A DNA stretch of 15,656 bases from Selenomonadaceae bacterium (GTDB lineage: Bacteria > Bacillota > Negativicutes > Selenomonadales > Selenomonadaceae): contig JAFPCE010000091.1 in the NCBI GenBank assembly GCA_017390245.1, forward strand, positions 1 to 15,656. Reading direction: 5' to 3'. Under the pieces are notes generated by a model. It saw nothing but the letters and a program-made list of their open reading frames with translations. It had not been told where the DNA came from and ran no database searches. The translations under genes were made by a program, and so were the position numbers. Shown in pieces: positions 6,967-14,320 of the stretch. Within the stretch, counting starts at the first letter, position 1; each line of letters begins with the position of its first letter.

Positions 6967-7986
6967 GTGGCAGAATTAGATGATATTCGCTTAGAGGACG
7001 TATTTGATATTGGTTTTTTTCAGAAGTTCCAGGATACTTTTGCAAGAGCTGTTGGTATGACAGCAGTTACCGTTGACAAGGATGGCAAGCCTGTTACTAA
7101 GCCAACTGACTGGACCGACTTCTGCATGAAGTATACCCGTAATTCTACAGAGGGCTGCCGCCGCTGCGAGCAGTGCGATAAGAATGGCGGCGAGACTGCA
7201 GCAAGAACTGGACGTCCAGCTGTATATACCTGTCATGCAGGTCTGATGGAGTTCGGTGCTCCTATTATGCTGAACGGCAAGCAGATTGGTTCCCTCTTAG
7301 GCGGCCAGGTTCTGACTGCTCCACCTGATGAGGATAAGTTCCGCGCTTATGCTAAGGAGATTGGCGTAGATCCAGAAAAGTATGTTGCAGCACTGCGTGA
7401 AGTACAGATTATATCCAAGGACCGCTTAGAGTATGCAGCAGAGGTACTCTTCATGATGGCTACCGCTTTCTCTAACATGGGTTATTACAAATTCCAGTTA
7501 AAGAAGCTTGCTGCTTCCATTAACGAAACTACTATGCATGTTTCTGCTGCTATGGAGCAGCTGGCAGCATCTGCAAATGATGTTAATGAAAACCAGAAGG
7601 GCCTCAACAAGGACATTGAGAATGTCAGCGAGATTTCCAGCAAGATTAACGAGTTTACTAACCTGATTCGCGACATAGCAAAGCAGACCAGACTCCTTGG
7701 CCTGAATGCATCCATCGAGGCAGCTCGTGCTGGTACAGCAGGTGCAGGCTTTGCAGTTGTATCTGAGGAGATTGGTAAATTGGCAGACAGCTCCCGTGAG
7801 ACTGTTGATAAGATTCAGGAGTTCACTAACCAGATTGGCGATTCTGTAAATGAGACTGTTACCAAGGGTGAGGCTACGTCTGAAATTGTTGGCCAGCAGA
7901 CTGCTGCTATTTCTGAGGTAGCTCAGGATCTTACCAGCTTGTCTGAGGCTGCAGGCCAGTTAGTAGCTTTGGCTAATGATAAATAA
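6967..7986 (+). CDS. Soluble PocR-domain methyl-accepting chemotaxis-type signal protein
   Basis: This 339-residue protein has no membrane segment. Residues 5-165 form a PocR-type ligand-binding domain (LEDVFDIGFFQKFQDTFARAVGM, then KPTDWTDFC). It has cysteines at 53, 64, 67, 70 and 89 plus His90, a cluster that may bind metal or an Fe-S centre. After a short helix, residues about 185-338 form a shortened MCP signalling coiled coil whose tip contains LNASIEAARAG and GFAVVSEEIGKLAD, where CheA/CheW bind. It is therefore a cytoplasmic chemoreceptor-like sensor, perhaps of small alcohols or a metabolite. No che gene is nearby. The start GTG at 6967 is chosen over GTG at 6958 because AGGAGAGG (6951-6958) is then correctly placed and not inside the gene. 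It has its own promoter and terminator. Confidence 0.88.
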   Translation: MAELDDIRLEDVFDIGFFQKFQDTFARAVGMTAVTVDKDGKPVTKPTDWTDFCMKYTRNSTEGCRRCEQCDKNGGETAARTGRPAVYTCHAGLMEFGAPIMLNGKQIGSLLGGQVLTAPPDEDKFRAYAKEIGVDPEKYVAALREVQIISKDRLEYAAEVLFMMATAFSNMGYYKFQLKKLAASINETTMHVSAAMEQLAASANDVNENQKGLNKDIENVSEISSKINEFTNLIRDIAKQTRLLGLNASIEAARAGTAGAGFAVVSEEIGKLADSSRETVDKIQEFTNQIGDSVNETVTKGEATSEIVGQQTAAISEVAQDLTSLSEAAGQLVALANDK

Positions 7987-8004
7987 TTAGCATGTTGTAA
8001 AAAT

Positions 8005-8048
8005 AGACTGCTTTGGCAAGCGTACTGTGGACCAAGGCAGTCTTTTTT
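8005..8048 (+). terminator. Rho-independent terminator after the PocR-domain gene
   Basis: AGACTGCTTTGG (8005-8016) pairs with CCAAGGCAGTCT (8032-8043) with one G-U pair around a 15-nt loop, followed by T residues to 8048. Confidence 0.88.
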
Positions 8049-8113
8049 GTTAATATCTGAGAGCTTATTTGTAAAAAGATATCCTTAAAGAGAGTAGTTG
8101 TAAAGGAGTAATT

Positions 8114-9082
8114 ATGAGAAAGAAAATTTGCTTTATTGCTACAGGCGGTACTATTGCCAGCTCCAACCAGGGTAATGGCTTTATGCCAAGTATGGCGGCA
8201 GAAAGCCTCATCAGTGCAGTGCCACAGCTGGCAGCAATGTGTGATATTGATTTTCTGCAGCTTTTGCAGCTGGATAGCAGCAATCTGGTACCTCAGCACT
8301 GGCAGAAAATGGCTATGGCTGTTATCAGCAGATATGATGATTATGATGGCTTTGTTATCAGCCACGGTACAGATACCATGGCCTATACAGCAGCAGCCCT
8401 CTACTATATGCTGGTGAACATTGGCAAGCCTGTAGTTCTTACTGGCTCACAGCTGCCTATGGAAAATCCTAAAACTGATGCCAAGGGCAATCTTTTAACA
8501 GCTTTTCATACTGCTGTCAGCGGCTGTCCAGGTGTTTTTCTGGCATTTTCCAGCCATGTTATTTTAGGCAATGCAGCTAAGAAAATGTACTCTCAGGAAA
8601 TGAGGGCATTCTGGAGCATAAACCAGCCTGAGGCGGCCTTCTGGGATGGAGAAAAGCTGATTTGGAATGAAATACCTCTGCCAGCCGGTCCATTTCATCC
8701 AATTATTGATTTAGATGACAGAGTGATGACATTGAAATTGGTGCCTGGTACAAAGCCAGAACTTTTGAAAATGCTGGCTGATATGGGCTACAAGGGCATT
8801 GTACTGGAAACCTTTGGTGCAGGCGGCGTGCCAACTGATGAATCACCACTGAGCCTGCTGCCAGCTATAGATTATGCTATCCGCAAGGGTGTAACTCTTG
8901 TCTGCACTACCCAGTGCACTTATGACGGTGTACATTTAGATACCTATGAGGTAGGCGTAAGGGCACTGCAGCACGGCGTCCTTTCTGGCCACAGACATAC
9001 AGTGGAAGCATTAGTGGCTAAACTGATGCTGGCTCTGGCTGCCAGCGATGATCCTCAGGTAATCGCCCAGATGATGAAATAA
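8114..9082 (+). CDS. L-asparaginase, cytoplasmic (type I-like)
   Basis: The 322-residue protein has both asparaginase signatures. ATGGTIASS near the N-terminus has the nucleophile Thr13, and VISHGTDTMAYTA has the second catalytic pair Thr86-Asp87. It hydrolyses asparagine to aspartate and ammonia. There is no signal peptide, so it acts in the cytoplasm, unlike the secreted high-affinity type II enzymes. The ATG at 8114 is preceded by AAAGGAG at about 8102-8108. It is flanked by terminators on both sides and is probably a single-gene unit; I could not identify a convincing promoter in the 65 bp before it. Asparaginase followed by threonine ammonia-lyase gives two ammonia-releasing amino-acid catabolic steps side by side. 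Confidence 0.92.
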   Translation: MRKKICFIATGGTIASSNQGNGFMPSMAAESLISAVPQLAAMCDIDFLQLLQLDSSNLVPQHWQKMAMAVISRYDDYDGFVISHGTDTMAYTAAALYYMLVNIGKPVVLTGSQLPMENPKTDAKGNLLTAFHTAVSGCPGVFLAFSSHVILGNAAKKMYSQEMRAFWSINQPEAAFWDGEKLIWNEIPLPAGPFHPIIDLDDRVMTLKLVPGTKPELLKMLADMGYKGIVLETFGAGGVPTDESPLSLLPAIDYAIRKGVTLVCTTQCTYDGVHLDTYEVGVRALQHGVLSGHRHTVEALVAKLMLALAASDDPQVIAQMMK

Positions 9083-9114
9083 TTGCCATAAAAATTGTAT
9101 ATGTGAAAATATTC

Positions 9115-9152
9115 AGGACTCTGATGCACTTAGTGTATTGGAGCCTTTTTTT
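9115..9152 (+). terminator. Rho-independent terminator after asparaginase
   Basis: The arm from 9115 to 9129 pairs with 9133-9146 around a 3-nt loop, with one bulged A and a few G-U pairs, and runs into seven T residues (9146-9152). An in-frame TTG at 9138 upstream of ilvA lies inside this hairpin, so it is not a start codon. Confidence 0.75.
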
Positions 9153-9170
9153 GTACACTCTACAAGTACA

Positions 9171-9199
9171 TTGACACATTTTCACCATAGTGATATGCT
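9171..9199 (+). promoter_or_regulatory. Promoter of the threonine ammonia-lyase gene
   Basis: A perfect TTGACA (9171-9176) and TATGCT (9194-9199), itself preceded by TG one base upstream, are spaced by 17 bp. Transcription would start near 9206, about 37 nt before the ATG at 9243. No T-box or leader-peptide attenuator is visible. Confidence 0.75.
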
Positions 9200-9242
9200 T
9201 AAAAAGTTACTAACAAATCTAAATACTGGGAGGAATTTATTT

Positions 9243-10496
9243 ATGTCTGAAGAAGTACAGAACAAGGAAGCATCCCTGGAAGAAATCGTAAACAATACAT
9301 CTATTGCTGATATATATCGCGCAGCTAAGCAGTTAGACGGCATCGTTAGCAAAACCAAGCTGATTGAGAGCCAGTTCTTCTCTGATTTATGTGGAAATAC
9401 CATTTATTTAAAACCGGAAAATTTGCAGAAAACCGGTTCCTTTAAATTGCGTGGCGCCTACAATAAAATCAGCCAGTTAACTGAAGAGGAGCGCAAAAAG
9501 GGGGTTATCACTGCCTCTGCCGGCAACCATGCCCAGGGCGTAGCCTTTGCTGCTCAGAAGCTGGGCTGCAAGGCAGTTATCTGCATGCCAGCAACTACCC
9601 CTATTCTGAAGGTAGAAGCAACCAAGGCTTACGGTGCTGAGGTTGTGCTGTATGGTGATACCTTTGACGATGCAGCAGCAAAATCCCAGGAGCTGCAGAA
9701 GAAAAAAGGCTATGTGTACATCCATCCATTTAATGATGAAAAGGTTATTGCCGGCCAGGGTACTACTGCTCTGGAGATTATTGATGATTTAAAGGATGTA
9801 GATGCTATTCTGGTACCAATCGGTGGTGGCGGTTTTGCCAGCGGTGTGGCACTGGCCTGCAAGGCAGTTAATCCTCATGTGAAGGTTATCGGCGTTGAAC
9901 CAGAGGGCGCTGCCTGCATGGAAAATTCCTTTATGAAAAATGAAGTATCCACCTTGCCTGCTGTGGATACTGTGGCTGATGGCTGTGCTGTGAAAACTCC
10001 TGGTGATTTAACCTATGCTTTCTGCAAGAAGTATCTGGATCAGATTATCACCGTTTCTGAAGTAGAGATTATGTCTGCACTGCTTTCCCTCATTGAAAAG
10101 CACAAGCTCATTGCTGAAGGTGCAGGCGCACTGAGCCTGGCTGCCTTAAACAAGCTGCCATTTAAGGGCAAGAAGGTAGTAGCTATCATCAGCGGTGGTA
10201 ATATTGATATTTCCACCATTTCTGCGCTGATTGATAAGGCTATGATGGCCCGCAGCCGCGTCTTCTGCTTCTCCGTATTGCTGGCGGATAAGCCTGGCCA
10301 GCTGCTGCAGGTATCTCAGATTCTGGCTGATGAGAATGCCAATGTTATCAAGCTGGATCACAATCAGTCCAAGGTAACAGACAGCTTCAAGAAGGTTGCT
10401 TTGGATATAACTGTAGAAACCAATGGCAGAGAGCATGTTAACAGCATTATTAAATCCTTTAAAAATGCTGGCTTTGCTGTCGAGAAAATATATTAA
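9243..10496 (+). CDS. ilvA: Threonine ammonia-lyase (threonine dehydratase) with C-terminal ACT-like domain
   Basis: The 417-residue PLP enzyme converts threonine to 2-oxobutyrate and ammonia, either for isoleucine synthesis or for threonine fermentation. The PLP lysine is Lys68 in KTGSFKLRGAYN; SAGNHAQGVA and the phosphate-binding loop PIGGGGFASG follow. The last 80 or so residues (from RVFCFSVLLADKPGQLLQV) are a single ACT-like regulatory domain, a layout found in ~400-residue enzymes that are called either ilvA or tdcB. The ATG at 9243 is chosen because GGGAGG (9228-9233) lies 9 nt upstream; an in-frame extension to 9138 would run through the promoter and the upstream terminator. Monocistronic between its own promoter and terminator. 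Confidence 0.93.
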   Translation: MSEEVQNKEASLEEIVNNTSIADIYRAAKQLDGIVSKTKLIESQFFSDLCGNTIYLKPENLQKTGSFKLRGAYNKISQLTEEERKKGVITASAGNHAQGVAFAAQKLGCKAVICMPATTPILKVEATKAYGAEVVLYGDTFDDAAAKSQELQKKKGYVYIHPFNDEKVIAGQGTTALEIIDDLKDVDAILVPIGGGGFASGVALACKAVNPHVKVIGVEPEGAACMENSFMKNEVSTLPAVDTVADGCAVKTPGDLTYAFCKKYLDQIITVSEVEIMSALLSLIEKHKLIAEGAGALSLAALNKLPFKGKKVVAIISGGNIDISTISALIDKAMMARSRVFCFSVLLADKPGQLLQVSQILADENANVIKLDHNQSKVTDSFKKVALDITVETNGREHVNSIIKSFKNAGFAVEKIY

Positions 10497-10503
10497 GCTT
10501 TTT

Positions 10504-10548
10504 GTACCTCATAAATGGCATATATTGCTATTTGTGAGGTACTTTTTT
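10504..10548 (+). terminator. Rho-independent terminator after ilvA
   Basis: A 17-bp stem (10504-10520 with 10526-10542, outer arms GTACCTCA and TGAGGTAC, two G-U pairs) closes a 5-nt loop and is followed by TTTTTT (10543-10548). Confidence 0.93.
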
Positions 10549-10625
10549 CTTTTCAGCTGAATTTGTTAGCAAACGGATAATTAGAACGGAGTGTATACAA
10601 AATGATTTGTCAATAGGCAAATGGC

Positions 10626-10709
10626 AAGATATCCACAAAAAATGAAAAATGTGGATATCTTTGTGGATAACCTGTGGGCTAGTGTGGATATAGACGATTG
10701 TTATCCACA
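10626..10709. promoter_or_regulatory. Cluster of DnaA-box-like 9-mers
   Basis: Five copies of the consensus TTATCCACA or its one-mismatch form ATATCCACA lie within 81 bp: 10629-10637 (+, one mismatch), 10650-10658 (-, one mismatch), 10662-10670 (-, perfect), 10683-10691 (-, one mismatch) and 10701-10709 (+, perfect). The first two sit in a perfect 12-bp inverted repeat (AAGATATCCACA at 10626-10637, TGTGGATATCTT at 10650-10661). The cluster lies 30-110 bp upstream of a promoter and in a 349-bp gap holding only the ilvA terminator, these boxes, that promoter and one more box. DnaA binding is inferred from the sequence match. Confidence 0.7.
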
Positions 10710-10737
10710 AAAATATGTGTACAGGTGGGAAAAGTAG

Positions 10738-10766
10738 TTGGAAATCCACTGTTTTTCCCGTATAAT
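10738..10766 (+). promoter_or_regulatory. Promoter of the NlpC/P60 hydrolase gene
   Basis: TTGGAA (10738-10743) and a perfect TATAAT (10761-10766) with 17-bp spacing. Transcription from about 10773 gives a leader of roughly 70 nt that contains another DnaA-box-like 9-mer. Confidence 0.75.
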
Positions 10767-10821
10767 AGATATGTTAGGATAATTTTTGAAGGAACATTTA
10801 TAGTATTAATCAACTGAAAGC

Positions 10822-10830
10822 TGTGGATAA
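10822..10830 (-). promoter_or_regulatory. Perfect DnaA box in the hydrolase leader
   Basis: TGTGGATAA, the reverse complement of TTATCCACA, lies directly before the ribosome binding site AGGAGG (10833-10838). Protein bound here could act as a roadblock to transcription. A further perfect copy at 11103-11111 lies inside the gene. Confidence 0.6.
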
Positions 10831-10845
10831 ACAGGAGGAAAATAT

Positions 10846-11637
10846 ATGGCTTCCTTAAAGAAAGTTTTTAGTAAGGGGTTATTAATTGCTTTTTTAGCCT
10901 GTATGCTGGGATTTTGCCAGGCAGCTGCTGTGGAAGCTGCCAATCTGCAGAAGAATTCTACTGGGACTCAGGTGGTACAGCTGCAAAAACAGCTGCAGGC
11001 CCTGGGCTATAAAATCAAGGAGATTAATGGAGTTTTTGATAACAGCACCTATCGTGCAGTCATAACCTTCCAGCGGGATCACAAGCTGAAAATCAATGGC
11101 ATTGTGGATAAAAAAACGGCCAAAGCTATCAGTGAGGCGAAGCCTCTGCAGGGGGCTAAAAATGTTACACCAGCAGGCAATGGCAAAAGCCAGAATGGCA
11201 GTCTCCGGCAGGGAGCAGCAGCAGGGGCAGGGGTGAAGGCACCTGAGACAAAACCGTTTTTGCCAAGGCATAAGGTACAGCCACTGATTAAAACAGCCAA
11301 AAAATACATTGGTGTGCCATATCAGTTTGGTGGTGCTACTCCTAAGGCCTTTGACTGCTCTGGATATCTGCAGTACGTATTCTCCCAGCATGGCATCAGT
11401 CTGCCAAGAACTGCTGATTTGCAGTATAAGCTGGGGAAAAATACTACCATGAATAAGCTGGAGGCTGGGGATCTGGTTTTCTTTTCCACCTATGAGGCGG
11501 GAGCTTCCCACTGTGGTATTTATTTAGGCCAGGGGCAGTTTATCCATGCTTCCTCCAGCAAAGGCGTGCGCATTGATAACATCAGAGATGCTTACTGGCT
11601 CAGCAAATTATATGGCTGCAAGCATATCGTCATTTAA
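10846..11637 (+). CDS. Secreted peptidoglycan-binding NlpC/P60 cell-wall hydrolase
   Basis: The 263-residue protein starts with a signal peptide (Lys-rich start, hydrophobic core GLLIAFLACMLGFC, small residues to about 32). A PG_binding_1 domain follows (about 35-95: GTQVVQLQKQLQALGY, INGVFDNSTYRAVITFQ, INGIVDKKTAKAI), then a Gly/Ala/Lys-rich linker, then an NlpC/P60 peptidase domain (about 147-263). The catalytic set is visible: Cys171 in FDCSGYLQYVF, His222 in SHCGIYLG and His234 in FIHASS. Such enzymes cut peptide stems of peptidoglycan, typically the D-gamma-glutamyl to diamino-acid bond. A cysteine within the signal peptide core is not in a clear lipobox, so I read it as secreted rather than a lipoprotein. 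AGGAGG (10833-10838) supports the ATG at 10846. It is monocistronic. Confidence 0.92.
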   Translation: MASLKKVFSKGLLIAFLACMLGFCQAAAVEAANLQKNSTGTQVVQLQKQLQALGYKIKEINGVFDNSTYRAVITFQRDHKLKINGIVDKKTAKAISEAKPLQGAKNVTPAGNGKSQNGSLRQGAAAGAGVKAPETKPFLPRHKVQPLIKTAKKYIGVPYQFGGATPKAFDCSGYLQYVFSQHGISLPRTADLQYKLGKNTTMNKLEAGDLVFFSTYEAGASHCGIYLGQGQFIHASSSKGVRIDNIRDAYWLSKLYGCKHIVI

Positions 11638-11675
11638 AACAATTTAAGAAATTTTGTGTAAAATTTTGTCAGCAG

Positions 11676-11707
11676 GAGATGCTAGTATAATGCTAGCATC
11701 TCTTTTT
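11676..11707 (+). terminator. Rho-independent terminator after the NlpC/P60 gene
   Basis: GAGATGCTAG (11676-11685) pairs perfectly with CTAGCATCTC (11693-11702) around a 7-nt loop, followed by TTTTT (11703-11707). The T-tract is shared with the DnaA-box palindrome that begins at 11703. Confidence 0.9.
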
Positions 11708-11738
11708 GTGGATAAAAAAATATATTTATCCACAAAAA
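11703..11738. promoter_or_regulatory. 14-bp palindrome of two perfect DnaA boxes
   Basis: TTTTTGTGGATAAA (11703-11716) and TTTATCCACAAAAA (11725-11738) are perfect inverted copies around an 8-bp A/T centre. Each contains an exact TTATCCACA box (11707-11715 on -, 11726-11734 on +). It sits between the hydrolase terminator and the nrd promoter, about 190 bp upstream of the nrd -35. Confidence 0.7.
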
Positions 11739-11908
11739 TTCATATTCATCATAGTATATACATTACGTTCTGTATGAGGAAATGAATAAAACGCGATAAA
11801 TAGATGAAAAAGCAGTACTCTGGTGACAGACATTGCATAAAATGAATAAATATACATATTTTATGTATATTATCTGTTGATATGTTGTGGATATACTGTG
11901 AAGGAAAA
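11739..11908. other. AT-rich intergenic DNA upstream of the nrd operon
   Basis: No coding potential is seen here. It holds a 10-bp inverted repeat, AATATACATA (11849-11858) and TATGTATATT (11862-11871), with a 3-nt centre, which could be an operator or small hairpin. A one-mismatch DnaA box, TGTGGATAT, lies at 11886-11894 just upstream of the first NrdR box. The remainder is AT-rich and without recognisable signals. Confidence 0.5.
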
Positions 11909-11956
11909 ATACTAGATATAGTGTTTTTCATTGACATGAGACACAATATATAGTAT
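11909..11956. promoter_or_regulatory. Tandem NrdR boxes
   Basis: Two 16-bp matches to the NrdR consensus ACACWATATATWGTGT are present: ATACTAGATATAGTGT (11909-11924, 14/16) and ACACAATATATAGTAT (11941-11956, 15/16). They are separated by 16 bp, so centres are 32 bp or about three helical turns apart, the usual pairing for NrdR sites. The downstream box fills the spacer between -35 and -10, so binding would repress. NrdR is the nucleotide-sensing ATP-cone repressor of ribonucleotide reductase genes; its gene is not in the window. Confidence 0.88.
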
Positions 11957-11959
11957 TCT
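11931..11959 (+). promoter_or_regulatory. Promoter of the class III ribonucleotide reductase operon
   Basis: A perfect TTGACA (11931-11936) and TATTCT (11954-11959) with 17-bp spacing. It lies between and under the two NrdR boxes. The predicted leader is about 43 nt. Confidence 0.8.
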
Positions 11960-12008
11960 AGACTCCAGGCAAGTGACTATTAACGGAAAGGGATAGCGTG
12001 AGGGGAAT

Positions 12009-14270
12009 ATGCATAATATACGAAAACGCAATGGAGAAATTGTCCCATTTGTCAAAGAAAAAATCTCTGATGCCATTCACAAGGCAAATCTAGAGTCTAT
12101 TGACAACACCTTTGACCAGAAACGCCTGACTCAGCTGGCTGATGAGGTAGTGAAGGAGCTGGGCAGGGAAAAGGTCCCAGCAGTGGAGTTCATTCAGGAT
12201 GTTGTGGAGAAGGTTCTGATTAAGAACAATTACGCCAGCACTGCAAAGGCATACATTCTTTACCGGGCAGAACGGGCTAAACTCCGCCAGGCACAGGGGA
12301 ACCTGATGGATATCTACAACGAGCTGACCTTTAAGAATGCTGCTGATGCTGACATTAAGCGTGAAAATGCTAACATCGATGCTGATACAGCCATGGGCAC
12401 CATGCTGAAGTATGGCTCTGAGGGCTCTAAGTACTTCATTGATAATTATATATTGCCAAAGGATATAGCAGCAGCTCATCAGGATGGCACTATCCATATC
12501 CATGATAAGGATTTCTATATGCTGACTGAAACCTGCTGTCAGATAGATTTGCTGAAGCTGTTTAAAGGCGGCTTTTCTACAGGCCATGGCTTTTTAAGAG
12601 AGCCAAATGATATTCGTTCCTACGCAGCCCTGGCATGTATCGCCATTCAGGCCAACCAGAATGAAATGCATGGCGGCCAGGCAGTGCCAAACTTTGATTT
12701 TTCCATGGCACCTGGCGTAGCTAAGACCTATAGAAAAATGTATTTTGAAGCACTGGCTTCCTTCTTCCATGCAGTATTGAGCATGCATCTTGAGGATGCC
12801 AGACTGCTTGCCAAGGCCATTGCCAAGAATATCCCTATGGATATTACCATGAGCAATGGTGAGGAATATAAAGCAAAATTAGTTGAATTTCTGCCAGAGC
12901 ATCAGGCTAGCCACAATTATCAGTGGATATCCCCAAATCAGGCAGAGCGTGCCCATAAGTATGCGGCAGAAACTGCTCTGGATGCTACTGACAGAGCTAC
13001 CTATCAGGCTATGGAAGCCTTGATACATAACCTTAATACCATGAACTCCAGAGCAGGTGCACAGGTACCATTCAGCTCCATTAACTATGGTACAGATACC
13101 TCTCCTGAAGCCCGCATGGTCATGAAAAATCTGCTGATGGCCACAGAGGCTGGTCTGGGCAATGGTGAAACACCTATTTTCCCAGTGCAGATTTTCAAGG
13201 TAAAAGAGGGAGTTAATTATAACTCCAGCGACCCAAATTACGATTTATTCAAGCTGGCTATTAAAACCTCCGCTAAGAGGCTGTTTCCAAACTTCAGCTT
13301 CCTGGATGCGCCGTTTAACCTGCAGTATTATAAGCCAGGTGATTATAACAGCGAGGTGGCTTATATGGGCTGCCGTACCAGGGTTATGGGCAATGTCCAT
13401 GATCAAGAGCGGGAGGTTACCTGTGGCCGTGGCAATCTGAGCTTTACCAGTATCAATCTGCCACGCATAGCCATTAAAGCTGGCAAGGATATGAAGAAAT
13501 TCTATCAGGAGCTGGATGACGTTATTGAAATGGTATTCCGCCAGCTGCTGCACCGCTTCAAAATCCAGTGCAGTAAAAAAGGCAGGAATTATCCATTCTT
13601 AATGGGCCAGGGGGTCTGGATTGATTCAGACAGCATCGGACCAGATGACAGTGTAGCTGAGGTACTGAAGCACGGTACGCTGTCCATGGGCTTTATCGGC
13701 CTGGCAGAATGTCTGACAGCATTGATTGGCCAGCATCAGGGACAGTCACCAGAGGCTCAGAAGCTGGGTCTGGAGATTGTCAGTTATATGCGCCAGCGCA
13801 TGGATGAAAAGTCACAGCAGACAGGTCTTAACTTCAGTCTTCTGGCAACACCTGCCGAAGGTCTTAGCGGCCGCTTTGTACGGCTGGACAAGAAGCTCTA
13901 TGGTGAGATACCTGGTGTTACTGACAAGGATTATTACACTAACAGTTTCCATGTACCAGTTGGCTATGATATTTCTGCATCAGACAAGCTGGGCATTGAA
14001 GGTCCATACCACGCACTGACTAATGCAGGCCATATCAGTTATGTGGAGCTGGACGGTGATCCATCCAAGAACCTGAAGGCCTTTGAGGCGATTGTCCGCC
14101 GCATGCACGACTGTGGTATTGGTTATGGTTCTGTGAACCACCCAGTGGACAGGGATCCAGTTTGCGGCTACAATGGCATCATTAATGGTGTCTGTCCGCG
14201 CTGTGGCAGAAGTGAAGCCGCACACAAGGCACGCAAAGTAGTACGCCGTTCTTGCAGCGTATGTGAGTAG
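12009..14270 (+). CDS. nrdD: Anaerobic ribonucleoside-triphosphate reductase large subunit, lacking the glycyl-radical segment
   Basis: This 753-residue protein reduces ribonucleoside triphosphates to dNTPs without oxygen. An ATP-cone allosteric domain (about residues 1-92, MHNIRKRNGEIVPFVKEKI) precedes the ten-stranded barrel. Visible catalytic cysteines are Cys176/Cys177 (TETCCQIDL) and Cys455 (YMGCRTRVM), the likely thiyl-radical site. The C-terminus has zinc-ribbon cysteines Cys719, Cys729 and Cys732 (PVCGYNG, CPRCGR), then a basic tail ending RRSCSVCE with Cys749/Cys752. In canonical NrdD the zinc site is followed by RR..GYL and about 20 more residues carrying the glycyl radical; here the protein stops before it, and that segment is encoded by the next gene. 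The start at 12009 matches the ATP-cone start; AGGGG (12001-12005) is close to it. Leads an operon under NrdR boxes. Confidence 0.95.
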   Translation: MHNIRKRNGEIVPFVKEKISDAIHKANLESIDNTFDQKRLTQLADEVVKELGREKVPAVEFIQDVVEKVLIKNNYASTAKAYILYRAERAKLRQAQGNLMDIYNELTFKNAADADIKRENANIDADTAMGTMLKYGSEGSKYFIDNYILPKDIAAAHQDGTIHIHDKDFYMLTETCCQIDLLKLFKGGFSTGHGFLREPNDIRSYAALACIAIQANQNEMHGGQAVPNFDFSMAPGVAKTYRKMYFEALASFFHAVLSMHLEDARLLAKAIAKNIPMDITMSNGEEYKAKLVEFLPEHQASHNYQWISPNQAERAHKYAAETALDATDRATYQAMEALIHNLNTMNSRAGAQVPFSSINYGTDTSPEARMVMKNLLMATEAGLGNGETPIFPVQIFKVKEGVNYNSSDPNYDLFKLAIKTSAKRLFPNFSFLDAPFNLQYYKPGDYNSEVAYMGCRTRVMGNVHDQEREVTCGRGNLSFTSINLPRIAIKAGKDMKKFYQELDDVIEMVFRQLLHRFKIQCSKKGRNYPFLMGQGVWIDSDSIGPDDSVAEVLKHGTLSMGFIGLAECLTALIGQHQGQSPEAQKLGLEIVSYMRQRMDEKSQQTGLNFSLLATPAEGLSGRFVRLDKKLYGEIPGVTDKDYYTNSFHVPVGYDISASDKLGIEGPYHALTNAGHISYVELDGDPSKNLKAFEAIVRRMHDCGIGYGSVNHPVDRDPVCGYNGIINGVCPRCGRSEAAHKARKVVRRSCSVCE

Positions 14271-14320
14271 TGCTATGACATATTTCGAGTTTTAAAGTTA
14301 GTTTTACAGGGGGAATTAAA

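Noticed and set aside
9138..9242. Longer N-terminus for threonine ammonia-lyase
   Set aside because: It would begin inside the asparaginase terminator and translate through the ilvA promoter; the ATG at 9243 has a good ribosome binding site.
9153..9242. T-box or leader-peptide attenuator for ilvA
   Set aside because: No T-box antiterminator sequence, no isoleucine-rich leader peptide and no terminator between promoter and start codon.
10497..10845. Chromosomal replication origin
   Set aside because: There are DnaA-type boxes but no dnaA or dnaN gene next to them and no clear unwinding region; a regulatory or titration role fits better on this evidence.
14153..14176. CGY in PVCGYNG of the large NrdD as the glycyl-radical site
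   Set aside because: It is followed at once by a CPRCG zinc-ribbon pair and lacks the preceding RR and the downstream N..K..E...RVKH pattern; it aligns with the first zinc-site half. The true radical motif is in the next gene.
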